Below, piece after piece: positions 9,138-15,970 of a DNA stretch of 19,398 bases. Numbering within the stretch: the first letter of the stretch is position 1; the number at the start of each line of letters is the position of its first letter. The notes below the pieces were generated by a model. It searched no databases. It was not told the DNA's origin and worked only from the letters and a program-made list of their open reading frames with translations. Position numbers and translations under genes: made by a program. Source of the DNA: Commensalibacter sp963921845 (GTDB lineage Bacteria > Pseudomonadota > Alphaproteobacteria > Acetobacterales > Acetobacteraceae); assembly GCF_963921845.1 (NCBI RefSeq), contig NZ_CAWUGZ010000136.1, positions 1 to 19,398 on the forward strand, in the 5' to 3' direction.

Positions 9138-9211
9138 TATCTTCTAATTGATTTTGAGGCTTTTTTTCGTCATTATTAAAATAATATATTACGCTCATCA
9201 CAAGGTAAATT

Positions 9212-9775
9212 ATGAAACATCGCCTCCACTTTTCATCGCAAGTTAATTTTGTTCTTACCTTGATTATGTCTATTTTGCTGGTTACCCCTTTAAAACAAAT
9301 CTATGCACAAAACAATAGTTTATCGCCTATAATTTTAAAGCAAAGTAAACAGTTCGGCGAATGGAAAGATCTTGCGCAGCAACAAACTCCAACTCTTATG
9401 TGGTGGAACGAACGGATGCCCATGGTACCTGTTTTATACATTTTGTTTTATCCACAAAAAATAATATTGAACGCTATTTCCCCTCTTTGGCCAGATACAG
9501 GCATCCTTTTTTATATTAAGGATAAAACTGAAAAATTAGGTATCAATTTAATTCTGGACTACAAAGACAATCAAAATAGCTATTATACGGCTGTTATCTA
9601 TGGCAATGACAGACAAAATTTTGTTAACAATTTAGTCACTTCTCATAAAGCAAGATTAATTACCCCTTCGTCTTATTCTCAATCTCTATCACTTAAGCAC
9701 GTTGACCAAGCTATGCAGTATATGATTGTTAACAACCCACAATTGAACTTAACTTTTCCTAAACCTAAACAATGA
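9212..9775 (+). CDS. Secreted protein of unknown function
   Basis: This 187-residue protein carries a Sec-type signal peptide: Lys/Arg/His at the start, a hydrophobic core at about 11-27 and a likely cut after IYA at residue 32. The mature part is about 155 residues, has no cysteine and is rich in aromatic residues and predicted strands (TLMWWNERMPMVP, YILFYPQKIILN, GINLILDYKD). The middle resembles the upstream secreted protein in layout: strand, variable loop, strand, helix (NFVNNLV), strand. A distant shared fold is possible. AAGGTAAATT before the ATG is a good ribosome-binding site. It is on the same strand as the upstream unknown, 74 bases away. Function is unknown; a periplasmic location is inferred from the signal alone. 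Confidence 0.7.
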   Translation: MKHRLHFSSQVNFVLTLIMSILLVTPLKQIYAQNNSLSPIILKQSKQFGEWKDLAQQQTPTLMWWNERMPMVPVLYILFYPQKIILNAISPLWPDTGILFYIKDKTEKLGINLILDYKDNQNSYYTAVIYGNDRQNFVNNLVTSHKARLITPSSYSQSLSLKHVDQAMQYMIVNNPQLNLTFPKPKQ

Positions 9776-9787
9776 TCGAAATTAAAC

Positions 9788-9807
9788 TTAGTTTAATATT
9801 AAACTAA
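9788..9807. repeat. Perfect 20-base palindrome between secreted protein gene and glk
   Basis: TTAGTTTAATATTAAACTAA is an exact inverted repeat, made only of A and T apart from one G and one C. It starts 13 bases after the stop at 9775 and is followed by ATTTTAT. It could be a weak intrinsic terminator for the upstream gene or an operator for glk, whose ATG is 32 bases further on. The sequence does not decide between them. Confidence 0.55.
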
Positions 9808-9838
9808 ATTTTATAACTCAACTTATAAGGATATAAAA

Positions 9839-10858
9839 ATGACCTCTTCCAATCCGCCAGAAACAACTGACAAACAAATTCCAGCTCAAGAAGTCATTGT
9901 AGCCGATATTGGTGGGACGAATGCACGTTTTGCTATTGCGAAAGTGGCGAATGGTAAAGTATTATCTATTGAAAATGAAACAATTTTAAAAACTTCTGAA
10001 TATGCAACTTTGCAACTAGCTTGGGACGCTTTCGAAGAAAAAATAGGACGCCCGGCGCCAAAAGCTGCTTCAATTGCAATTGCTTGTCCAATTCGCGGTG
10101 ACGTCCTTAAATTTTCAAATAGCCCCTGGATCATACGACCAGCAATCTTGGCCGAACAGCTAAAACTCGACAAAGTAGTTTTAATTAATGATTTTGAAGC
10201 TATCGCTCATGCCATTGCACATTGTGGCGATAAACATCTAAAGCATATTTGTGGACCCAATCGCAAAGAACCTCCTATCGGTATTACTTCTATTATAGGA
10301 CCTGGCACAGGTCTTGGAGTTGCTTCTTTAATGTTTAGTGGCGAATCAAATTACCAAGTCATCGCTAGCGAGGGGGGACACATTACTTACGCCCCTTGTG
10401 ATCATATTGACATCAGCATTTTAAGATATCTTAGACAACATTACCGACGGGTATCTGCTGAACGTATTATTTCAGGGCCAGGACTTAACAACATTTATGA
10501 CGCATTAGCAGCCAGCGCAGGTTTATCTGTTAGCCATAATAGTGACAGTAATTTATGGGAATCTGCTCTTAAAGGTACGGATCATCTAGCAACAGCAGCT
10601 TTAGAAAGATTTTGTTTAAATCTTGGAACCTTTTGTGCTGATATTGCTCTGGTTCAACTTGCAAGTCGTGTAGTGCTTAGTGGTGGTATCGGATTGTTAC
10701 TTGCAGATTATCTTCCTCAATCGGGTTTTGGAGAGCGTTTCGTAGACAAAGGCCGTTTTGAAAGAATGTTAGCCAGTTTACCCGTGGAAGTATTAACTTA
10801 TCCTCAACCTGGATTATTAGGTTCCGCAGCAGCGTATGCCGTGAAACATGCCTCTTAG
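9839..10858 (+). CDS. glk: Glucokinase
   Basis: Glucokinase phosphorylates cytoplasmic glucose to glucose 6-phosphate with ATP. The 339-residue sequence matches the bacterial Glk family rather than the repressor-type ROK kinases. The phosphate-binding motif VADIGGTNARFAI lies near residues 21-33, the catalytic Asp118 is in LINDFEAIAHA, the adenosine region has IIGPGTGLGVA (152-162), and the glucose-binding EGGHITYAP begins at 178. SGPGLNNIY near 212 and a second phosphate-type motif LSGGIGLL near 280 complete the fold. AAGGATATAAAA before the ATG supports this start. It has a longer N-terminal tail, about 17 residues, than many Glk proteins. It is the first gene of the plus-strand core block and lies just after a 20-base palindrome. 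Confidence 0.93.
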   Translation: MTSSNPPETTDKQIPAQEVIVADIGGTNARFAIAKVANGKVLSIENETILKTSEYATLQLAWDAFEEKIGRPAPKAASIAIACPIRGDVLKFSNSPWIIRPAILAEQLKLDKVVLINDFEAIAHAIAHCGDKHLKHICGPNRKEPPIGITSIIGPGTGLGVASLMFSGESNYQVIASEGGHITYAPCDHIDISILRYLRQHYRRVSAERIISGPGLNNIYDALAASAGLSVSHNSDSNLWESALKGTDHLATAALERFCLNLGTFCADIALVQLASRVVLSGGIGLLLADYLPQSGFGERFVDKGRFERMLASLPVEVLTYPQPGLLGSAAAYAVKHAS

Positions 10859-10899
10859 TTTTAAACCTTTACCATTTATTGAATTGCAATATATTGCTC

Positions 10900-11040
10900 A
10901 TGCAGAACAAAGAAAAAGTTGATACGACTCACTCCTCTCTCTGCAAACGTCACCAAAAAGAGGCCGAAGCACTTAGAGAAAATCTCAAAAAACGCAAAAA
11001 GCAGCAAAGAGCCAAAAAAAATCAAAATCTTAATTCATGA
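10900..11040 (+). CDS. Small basic protein, 46 residues, unknown function
   Basis: An ATG-to-TGA frame of 46 codons sits between glk and dcd. The product is hydrophilic, with many Lys/Arg residues and a likely single helix: KEAEALRENLKKRKKQQRAK. Very short proteins with an EALRxNLxxRKxQxR pattern are, as far as I recall, frequent near murA in alphaproteobacteria. That memory plus the non-random composition is the basis for calling it a gene. No Shine-Dalgarno sequence is visible; a GCAATATATTGC palindrome lies at 10886-10897, right before the ATG. No function is known to me; nucleic-acid binding would fit the charge but is a guess. Confidence 0.55.
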   Translation: MQNKEKVDTTHSSLCKRHQKEAEALRENLKKRKKQQRAKKNQNLNS

Positions 11041-11115
11041 TTTTAATTTTTTAAAATAAAGTTCTTTTAGTCGCCTCATTACTTGATCACTATGCTAACA
11101 TAAAGGGAATTATAT

Positions 11116-11670
11116 ATGTCAATCATGCCAGATCGTTGGATAAAACGCATGGCAATTGAAAAAAGGATGATTGAACCTTTTGCCGACAAGCAACATCGAA
11201 AAAACATTATTTCTTATGGAGTATCCTCTTATGGTTACGACGCAAGAATAGCAGACGAATTTAAAATTTTTACCGATATTGACAACGCAATTGTCGATCC
11301 TAAGAATTTTAGTTCTAACAGCTTTGTTTCGCGTAAAACAGATGTTTGCATCATCCCGCCTAATAGTTTTGCGCTTGCCCATACTATTGAATATTTTCGT
11401 ATCCCTAGAGATATTTTGGTGGTGTGCTTAGGAAAATCTACCTATGCAAGATGTGGAATTATTGTTAATGTTACGCCTCTTGAGCCCGAATGGGAAGGTC
11501 AAGTTACCATCGAAATCAGCAACACAACGCCGTTACCTGCCAAAATTTATGCAAACGAAGGTATTTGCCAATTCCTCTTCTTTCAAGGAAATGAACCGTG
11601 CGAAATTAGTTATGCCGATAAACAAGGTAAATATATGAAACAAATGGGTGTTTCAGCGCCACGTTTATGA
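11116..11670 (+). CDS. dcd: dCTP deaminase
   Basis: Dcd converts dCTP to dUTP, feeding dTMP synthesis. The 184-residue length is normal for this trimeric enzyme. Visible motifs are SSYGYDARIADEF (37-49), the catalytic region GKSTYARCGI with Ser108 and Arg112, and VTPLEPEWEGQVTIEISN with the general-base Glu at about 133. The C-terminal NTTPLPAKIYANEGICQF stretch is also typical. AAAGGGAATTATAT before the ATG at 11116 is a good ribosome-binding site; a second Met three residues in is less well placed. Only 14 bases separate it from murA, so the two are probably co-transcribed. Whether it is a plain deaminase or the bifunctional dUTP-forming-and-cleaving type was not tested, but the length and TLE/TIE-type motif fit the plain type. 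Confidence 0.94.
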   Translation: MSIMPDRWIKRMAIEKRMIEPFADKQHRKNIISYGVSSYGYDARIADEFKIFTDIDNAIVDPKNFSSNSFVSRKTDVCIIPPNSFALAHTIEYFRIPRDILVVCLGKSTYARCGIIVNVTPLEPEWEGQVTIEISNTTPLPAKIYANEGICQFLFFQGNEPCEISYADKQGKYMKQMGVSAPRL

Positions 11671-11684
11671 ACTGAAAAGAAATT

Positions 11685-12947
11685 ATGGACCGTTTTTTTA
11701 TTCGAGGGGGGAAACCTCTCGCTGGTGGTATCCTTATTGGAGGGGCAAAAAATGCAGCTCTCCCTATAATGGCATGTGCATTGCTTACTTCCGAAACCCT
11801 CTCTTTGAGAAATGTACCTAGGATCGTTGATATCCATACGATGCATGATTTAATTCAACAACATGGATTACAAATTTCAATTGATAAAGATGATCCCCAC
11901 CATTTTACATTCGAAGGCGAAATTACCAATTCAGAAGCTCCTTATCACATTGTCTCTAAAATGCGTGCTTCTATTTTGGTGCTTGGACCTTTACTGGCTC
12001 GGTGCGGCAAGGCAAGAGTATCGTTACCGGGAGGATGTGCTATCGGGACAAGACCTGTTAATTTACACCTTGAAGCCTTAACAGCACTTGGAGCAGAAAT
12101 TGAAATTGATTCAGGATATATCAATGCCAAAGCCCCCAAAGGACTTGTAGGCACACGGTTTGTTTTTCCCTTTGTTTCAGTCGGTGCAACAGAAAACACC
12201 ATTATGGCCGCCTGCTTAGCCAAAGGTAAAACAGAATTAGTAAACGCGGCACGAGAACCTGAAATCTGTGATCTTGTTGATTGTCTTCGTTCAATGGGAG
12301 CAAACATACAGGGTAAAGGTACGGGAGATTTAATTATAGAAGGTGTTGATGCGTTGCATGGTGCTGAACATTCTATTTTGTTTGATCGAATAGAATGTGG
12401 AACCTATGCGTGTGCTGCTGGCATTACAGGCGGCGAATTACGCCTTATTGGGGCACAATCCCAATATTTGGGCGCGGTCATTCACGCTTTGGAAGAATGT
12501 GGCGTTGAAGTGTTTCAAGAAGAAAATGCATTGAGAGTTAGACGAACGGGCAGCCTACGAGGAATTGATATCATGACCGAACCCTATCCTGGCTTTCCTA
12601 CGGATATGCAAGCCCAATTTATGGCTTTGCTGTCTGTTTCAGAAGGCGCCAGCATGATAAGCGAAACTATTTTTGAAAACCGCTTTATGCATGTCCCAGA
12701 ACTTAACCGAATGGGTGCGCGAATAAACGTCCATGGTTCTTCCGCCATAATAAGAGGCGTTCACTCTTTATCAGGTGCCCCTGTCATGGCAACCGATTTA
12801 CGAGCTTCCTTTTCTTTAATCTTAGCAGGTCTAGCTGCTGCGGGGGAAACACGTTTGAATAGGGTTTATCACCTTGACCGAGGCTACGAAGCCGTAGAAA
12901 AAAAATTAACTGCTTGTGGAGCCCAAATTGAACGTATTAAAAGTTAA
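11685..12947 (+). CDS. murA: UDP-N-acetylglucosamine 1-carboxyvinyltransferase
   Basis: MurA transfers enolpyruvate from PEP to UDP-GlcNAc, the first committed step of peptidoglycan synthesis, in the cytoplasm. The 420-residue length matches the family. Lys22-Asn23 lie in IGGAKNAALPI; the PEP-reactive Cys118 lies in LPGGCAIGTRPVNLH, so the protein should have the usual fosfomycin-sensitive Cys rather than Asp. Other hallmarks are FVSVGATENTIMAA, EPYPGFPTDMQAQFMAL, IFENRFMHVPELNRMGA and DLRASFSLILAGLAA, ending in YHLDRGYEAVEKKL. AAAAGAAA precedes the ATG. A cell that keeps murA and a SPOR protein should make peptidoglycan. The next gene, hisG, starts 129 bases on after an inverted repeat, so it may have its own promoter. 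Confidence 0.97.
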   Translation: MDRFFIRGGKPLAGGILIGGAKNAALPIMACALLTSETLSLRNVPRIVDIHTMHDLIQQHGLQISIDKDDPHHFTFEGEITNSEAPYHIVSKMRASILVLGPLLARCGKARVSLPGGCAIGTRPVNLHLEALTALGAEIEIDSGYINAKAPKGLVGTRFVFPFVSVGATENTIMAACLAKGKTELVNAAREPEICDLVDCLRSMGANIQGKGTGDLIIEGVDALHGAEHSILFDRIECGTYACAAGITGGELRLIGAQSQYLGAVIHALEECGVEVFQEENALRVRRTGSLRGIDIMTEPYPGFPTDMQAQFMALLSVSEGASMISETIFENRFMHVPELNRMGARINVHGSSAIIRGVHSLSGAPVMATDLRASFSLILAGLAAAGETRLNRVYHLDRGYEAVEKKLTACGAQIERIKS

Positions 12948-13007
12948 TTCTAATGCGTAAAAATTCCAAAATATATAATTTCTTTAGGTTGTTAGATAAT
13001 AAACATA

Positions 13008-13031
13008 TAGTTAAACATGATGGTTTAACTA
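13008..13031. repeat. Inverted repeat upstream of hisG
   Basis: TAGTTAAAC and GTTTAACTA form a perfect 9-base stem around the six-base loop ATGATG. It lies 60 bases after the murA stop and ends 45 bases before the hisG ATG. No T-run follows on the plus strand, so it is a poor terminator for murA. An operator or an mRNA leader hairpin for hisGD fits the position better. No His-codon leader peptide is visible. Confidence 0.45.
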
Positions 13032-13076
13032 AAATAAAAATAATCTTCACTTCGTTAATAGTGATTTATAATTAAT

Positions 13077-13754
13077 ATGAAGCCCCCCTTAATCCTTGCT
13101 CTTCCAAAGGGAAGAATTCTCGAAGCATGTCTACCTTTATTAGAAGCAGTAAACATTGTACCTGAACCTTCTTTCTTTGATAAGCGCACGCGTTTACTTC
13201 GATTCAAAACCAATGACCCTTTACTCGACATCATACGCGTTCGTTCGTTTGATGTTGCCACGTTTGTGGCATTTGGCACAGCTTCTATGGGAATATGTGG
13301 TTCGGATGTATTGATGGAATTCGACTATCCTGATATTTACGCACCCCTTGATTTAAAACTAGGAAAATGCCGTCTTTGCGTAGCAAGCCTTGCAAATGAT
13401 AATAAAGCACCAGAAGATTCTTCTCGATGGTCACAAATAAGAGTGGCTACGAAGTATCCCAATATTACAAAACAATTTTTTGCGCGAAAAGGTGTGCAAG
13501 CAGATATTGTCCACCTTCATGGCGCTATGGAGTTAGCCCCAGTGATGAAATTGTCTAATCTTATTGTTGATCTTGTTGATACAGGGTCTACGTTGCGGGC
13601 TAATGGCTTGCAGGAAATTGAAACTATTGTTGATATATCGAGCCGATTGATTATCAATAGAACGGCGTTAAAAACACAATCCTCGCGTATTAATACCATC
13701 ATTGACCGCTTTAAGAAACTTAATCTTTTATCCACTTTTTCTGCTAGGGATTAG
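13077..13754 (+). CDS. hisG: ATP phosphoribosyltransferase, short form
   Basis: HisG joins ATP and PRPP in the first step of histidine synthesis. The 225-residue product is the short form (HisGS), which lacks the C-terminal regulatory ACT-like domain of the roughly 300-residue enzyme and in known cases needs the HisRS-like subunit HisZ for activity. Motifs seen are LALPKGRILEACLPLL (7-22), FGTASMGICGSDVLME (66-81) and the PRPP-binding VDLVDTGSTLRANGL (164-178). The ATG at 13077 gives the expected N-terminus, although no clear Shine-Dalgarno sequence precedes it. It ends four bases before hisD, so the two are surely co-transcribed. No hisZ lies in this window. Confidence 0.93.
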   Translation: MKPPLILALPKGRILEACLPLLEAVNIVPEPSFFDKRTRLLRFKTNDPLLDIIRVRSFDVATFVAFGTASMGICGSDVLMEFDYPDIYAPLDLKLGKCRLCVASLANDNKAPEDSSRWSQIRVATKYPNITKQFFARKGVQADIVHLHGAMELAPVMKLSNLIVDLVDTGSTLRANGLQEIETIVDISSRLIINRTALKTQSSRINTIIDRFKKLNLLSTFSARD

Positions 13755-13758
13755 TTCA

Positions 13759-15063
13759 ATGCATTATTTAAATTCTTTATATCCCAATTTTAATGATGAT
13801 TTTGAAAAGCTTCTAAAAAGTAGAACCCTTGATACACATTCCGTAAAAAAACCTGTCAGCGATATATTACAAAAGGTTCAAACCCAAGGAGATAAAGCTT
13901 TATGTGAGTTTACAGAGCAATTTGATCGCCTATCACTCACACCCAAACAACTCAGAATTAACCAATATGAAATTGAGCAAGCCTATAAAGACACATCTCT
14001 CGAACTTATTGCGGCTTTGGATTTAGCGATTGAACGTATCAAAAACTTTCATCAGAAACAGCTTCCTTCGGATTTAACATACCAAGATGAAAGCGGATTT
14101 CATCTTGGTTATCGTTGGACGCCGATAGACTCTGCGGGTCTATATGTTCCTGGCGGTACTGCAGCCTACCCTTCTTCAGTTCTAATGAATTCTATTCCTG
14201 CTAAAGTGGCAGGGGTTAAGCGTTTAGCAATGTGTGTACCCTCACCTGATAAAACGCTAAACCCTCTAGTTCTTGTTGCTGCTGACAAAATAGGAATAAA
14301 TGAGATTTATAGGGTAGGTGGCGCCCAAGCTATCGCTGCCCTCGCCTTTGGAACCGAGACAATAAAAGCTGTAGATTATATTGTTGGGCCTGGCAATGCT
14401 TTTGTTGCTGAGGCTAAACGACAAGTTTATGGGGTGGTCGGGATTGATAGTGTGGCCGGTCCTTCCGAAATCGTAATCGTTACAGATAATAAAAATAACC
14501 CAGATCACGTTGCGTTAGATTTGCTTGCACAAGCGGAACATGATAGAATGGCCCAATCTATTCTTTTGACCGATGATCAAGAGTTTGCAGACCGTGTTGA
14601 CCATTCAATTCAAAGGCAGTTACAAACCTTAACCAGACATAATATAGCGCAAGCCAGTTGGAAGGAATATGGTACTATTATTATTGTTCATTCTTGGGAC
14701 AAAGCAATTGACCTTATCAACCGTATTGCCCCCGAGCATTTAGAACTCATGCTTGATAATCCTGAACCTATTTTTAACAAAGTTCGACATGCTGGTGCAA
14801 TTTTTATAGGCAAGTGGTGTCCCGAAGCTATAGGAGATTATATAGGTGGGCCTAATCATGTTTTACCCACCGGGGGTACCGCACGCTTTTCTTCTGGATT
14901 ATCCGTATTTAATTTCATGAAACGATCGACTTACTTGAAATCTGACCAAAAAGGCATTCGTGAAGTTGGTCCTGCTGCGGTGTCCATTGCACTTACCGAA
15001 GGATTAACAGCGCATGCCTTAAGTATTTCCCAGCGTTTAGAAAGTTTGAATAATAAAGACTAG
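13759..15063 (+). CDS. hisD: Histidinol dehydrogenase
   Basis: HisD oxidises L-histidinol to L-histidine in two NAD+-dependent steps and needs zinc. From the ATG at 13759 the protein has 434 residues, the usual size. The frame is open upstream for 19 more codons, but those overlap the end of hisG; the internal ATG has AGGGA nine bases upstream and gives a normal N-terminus. Zinc ligands appear as Gln258 and His261 (LLAQAEHD), Asp360 (EAIGDYIGGPNH) and His419 (GLTAHALS). The catalytic Glu326-His327 pair is in RIAPEHLEL. The nucleotide region has VGPGNAFVAEAK and VAGPSEIVIV. Only hisG and hisD of the pathway are present here, a partial clustering also found in other alphaproteobacteria. Confidence 0.97.
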   Translation: MHYLNSLYPNFNDDFEKLLKSRTLDTHSVKKPVSDILQKVQTQGDKALCEFTEQFDRLSLTPKQLRINQYEIEQAYKDTSLELIAALDLAIERIKNFHQKQLPSDLTYQDESGFHLGYRWTPIDSAGLYVPGGTAAYPSSVLMNSIPAKVAGVKRLAMCVPSPDKTLNPLVLVAADKIGINEIYRVGGAQAIAALAFGTETIKAVDYIVGPGNAFVAEAKRQVYGVVGIDSVAGPSEIVIVTDNKNNPDHVALDLLAQAEHDRMAQSILLTDDQEFADRVDHSIQRQLQTLTRHNIAQASWKEYGTIIIVHSWDKAIDLINRIAPEHLELMLDNPEPIFNKVRHAGAIFIGKWCPEAIGDYIGGPNHVLPTGGTARFSSGLSVFNFMKRSTYLKSDQKGIREVGPAAVSIALTEGLTAHALSISQRLESLNNKD

Positions 15064-15131
15064 ACTTTTTGTGTAAATACCCGGTATGGTGAAGCAATTT
15101 TTTTAATCAACACAAGGACAAATTATCTCAA

Positions 15132-15350
15132 ATGTCTAAAGAAGATATGATCGAGTTTAATGGTACGGTTACCGAATTATTACCTAACGCCATGTTTCGT
15201 GTAAAGTTAGACAATGAGCACGTTATTCTTGCCCATACCAGTGGTAAAATGCGAAAAAATCGTATTCGTGTTTTAGCGGGGGATAGAGTAAGTGTGGAAA
15301 TGACCCCTTATGATTTAACTAAAGGTCGTATAACTTTCCGATTCAAATAA
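15132..15350 (+). CDS. infA: Translation initiation factor IF-1
   Basis: IF-1 binds the A site of the 30S subunit and assists IF-2 and IF-3. The 72-residue protein is a complete single OB-fold of the S1 type: KEDMIEFNGTVTELLPNAMF, then RVKLDNEHVILAHTSGKMRK and IRVLAGDRVSVEMTPYDLTK, ending in GRITFRFK. The ATG at 15132 gives the expected MSKEDMIE start. An AAGGA lies about 13 bases upstream, a wide spacing. In many alphaproteobacteria a UPF0262 protein and a low-molecular-weight phosphatase lie between hisD and infA; here only 68 bases separate them. maf follows after 19 bases. Confidence 0.96.
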   Translation: MSKEDMIEFNGTVTELLPNAMFRVKLDNEHVILAHTSGKMRKNRIRVLAGDRVSVEMTPYDLTKGRITFRFK

Positions 15351-15369
15351 CTCATACAGGTAAAATAAC

Positions 15370-15969
15370 TTGTTTCGTTTACCTACCCTTACGACTTTGC
15401 CCCTTACGCTTGCCTCTGCGTCACCAAGAAGAGTAATTCTTCTTGAACAAATCGGCATCAAACCACAACATATTATTGCACCAGAAATTGATGAAATTCC
15501 TCTTAAAGATGAATTGCCTCGTTCTTATGTCAAACGCATGGCCCAATACAAAATGCAAAGAGGACAAAAAAACGTCGAAACTCGATTCATTTTAACTGCA
15601 GATACTATTGTGGCCGCGGGACGAAGAATTTTAAACAAAACATCCGATTGCTCTATAGCGGAAACACATCTACGTCTTTTGTCTGGGCGAAGGCATCGTG
15701 TGTATACCTATGTCATTTTAGCAAATGTTAGAACCGGACGAGTATCCTCAAAACTTGTTTCCACCATTGTCCAATTATCTAGATTCACTGAAACCCAATT
15801 ACAAACTTACTTGAAAAGCAACGAGTGGATAGGTACAGCAGGTGCTTATGCTATTCAAGGTAGAGCTTCTAGTTTTGTAAAAAAAATAAATGGAAGTTAC
15901 AGCAACATTGTAGGACTGCCTTTATTTGAAACAGCTCAATTGTTACGTGGACAAGGTTTACTACCTTGA
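15370..15969 (+). CDS. maf: Maf-family nucleotide pyrophosphatase
   Basis: Maf proteins hydrolyse non-canonical or excess nucleoside triphosphates to monophosphates and have been linked to cell division. The 199-residue sequence has the N-terminal ASASPRR motif (15-21) followed by LLEQIG, the catalytic Asp78 in LTADTIVAAG, SGRRHRVYTY, and the C-terminal GAYAIQGRASSFVKKINGSY and NIVGLPLFET blocks. The start is a TTG at 15370 with AGG nine bases upstream; no ATG gives a protein that keeps the ASASPRR region. In this family the residue pattern separates dTTP/UTP enzymes from m7GTP enzymes (YceF type); I could not decide which it is. It lies 19 bases after infA and one base before the RNase start, in an operon order (infA-maf-RNase-yacG) common in alphaproteobacteria. 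Confidence 0.92.
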   Translation: MFRLPTLTTLPLTLASASPRRVILLEQIGIKPQHIIAPEIDEIPLKDELPRSYVKRMAQYKMQRGQKNVETRFILTADTIVAAGRRILNKTSDCSIAETHLRLLSGRRHRVYTYVILANVRTGRVSSKLVSTIVQLSRFTETQLQTYLKSNEWIGTAGAYAIQGRASSFVKKINGSYSNIVGLPLFETAQLLRGQGLLP

Positions 15970-15970
15970 A

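Noticed and set aside
9138..9180. Possible terminator ending in GGCTTTTTTT after the first secreted protein gene
   Set aside because: There is a T-run, but no stable GC-containing stem directly before it. The only inverted repeats nearby are short or have long loops.
10848..10922. 24-codon frame overlapping the end of glk
   Set aside because: It is too short, overlaps two better frames and shows no recognisable motif.
13702..13758. Extended hisD N-terminus with a hydrophobic stretch resembling a signal peptide
   Set aside because: It overlaps hisG, HisD is cytoplasmic, and the ATG at 13759 has a good ribosome-binding site and gives the normal length.
15926..15970. Extended N-terminus of the RNase E/G protein from a TTG inside maf
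   Set aside because: The ATG at 15971 directly after the maf stop gives a normal family N-terminus.
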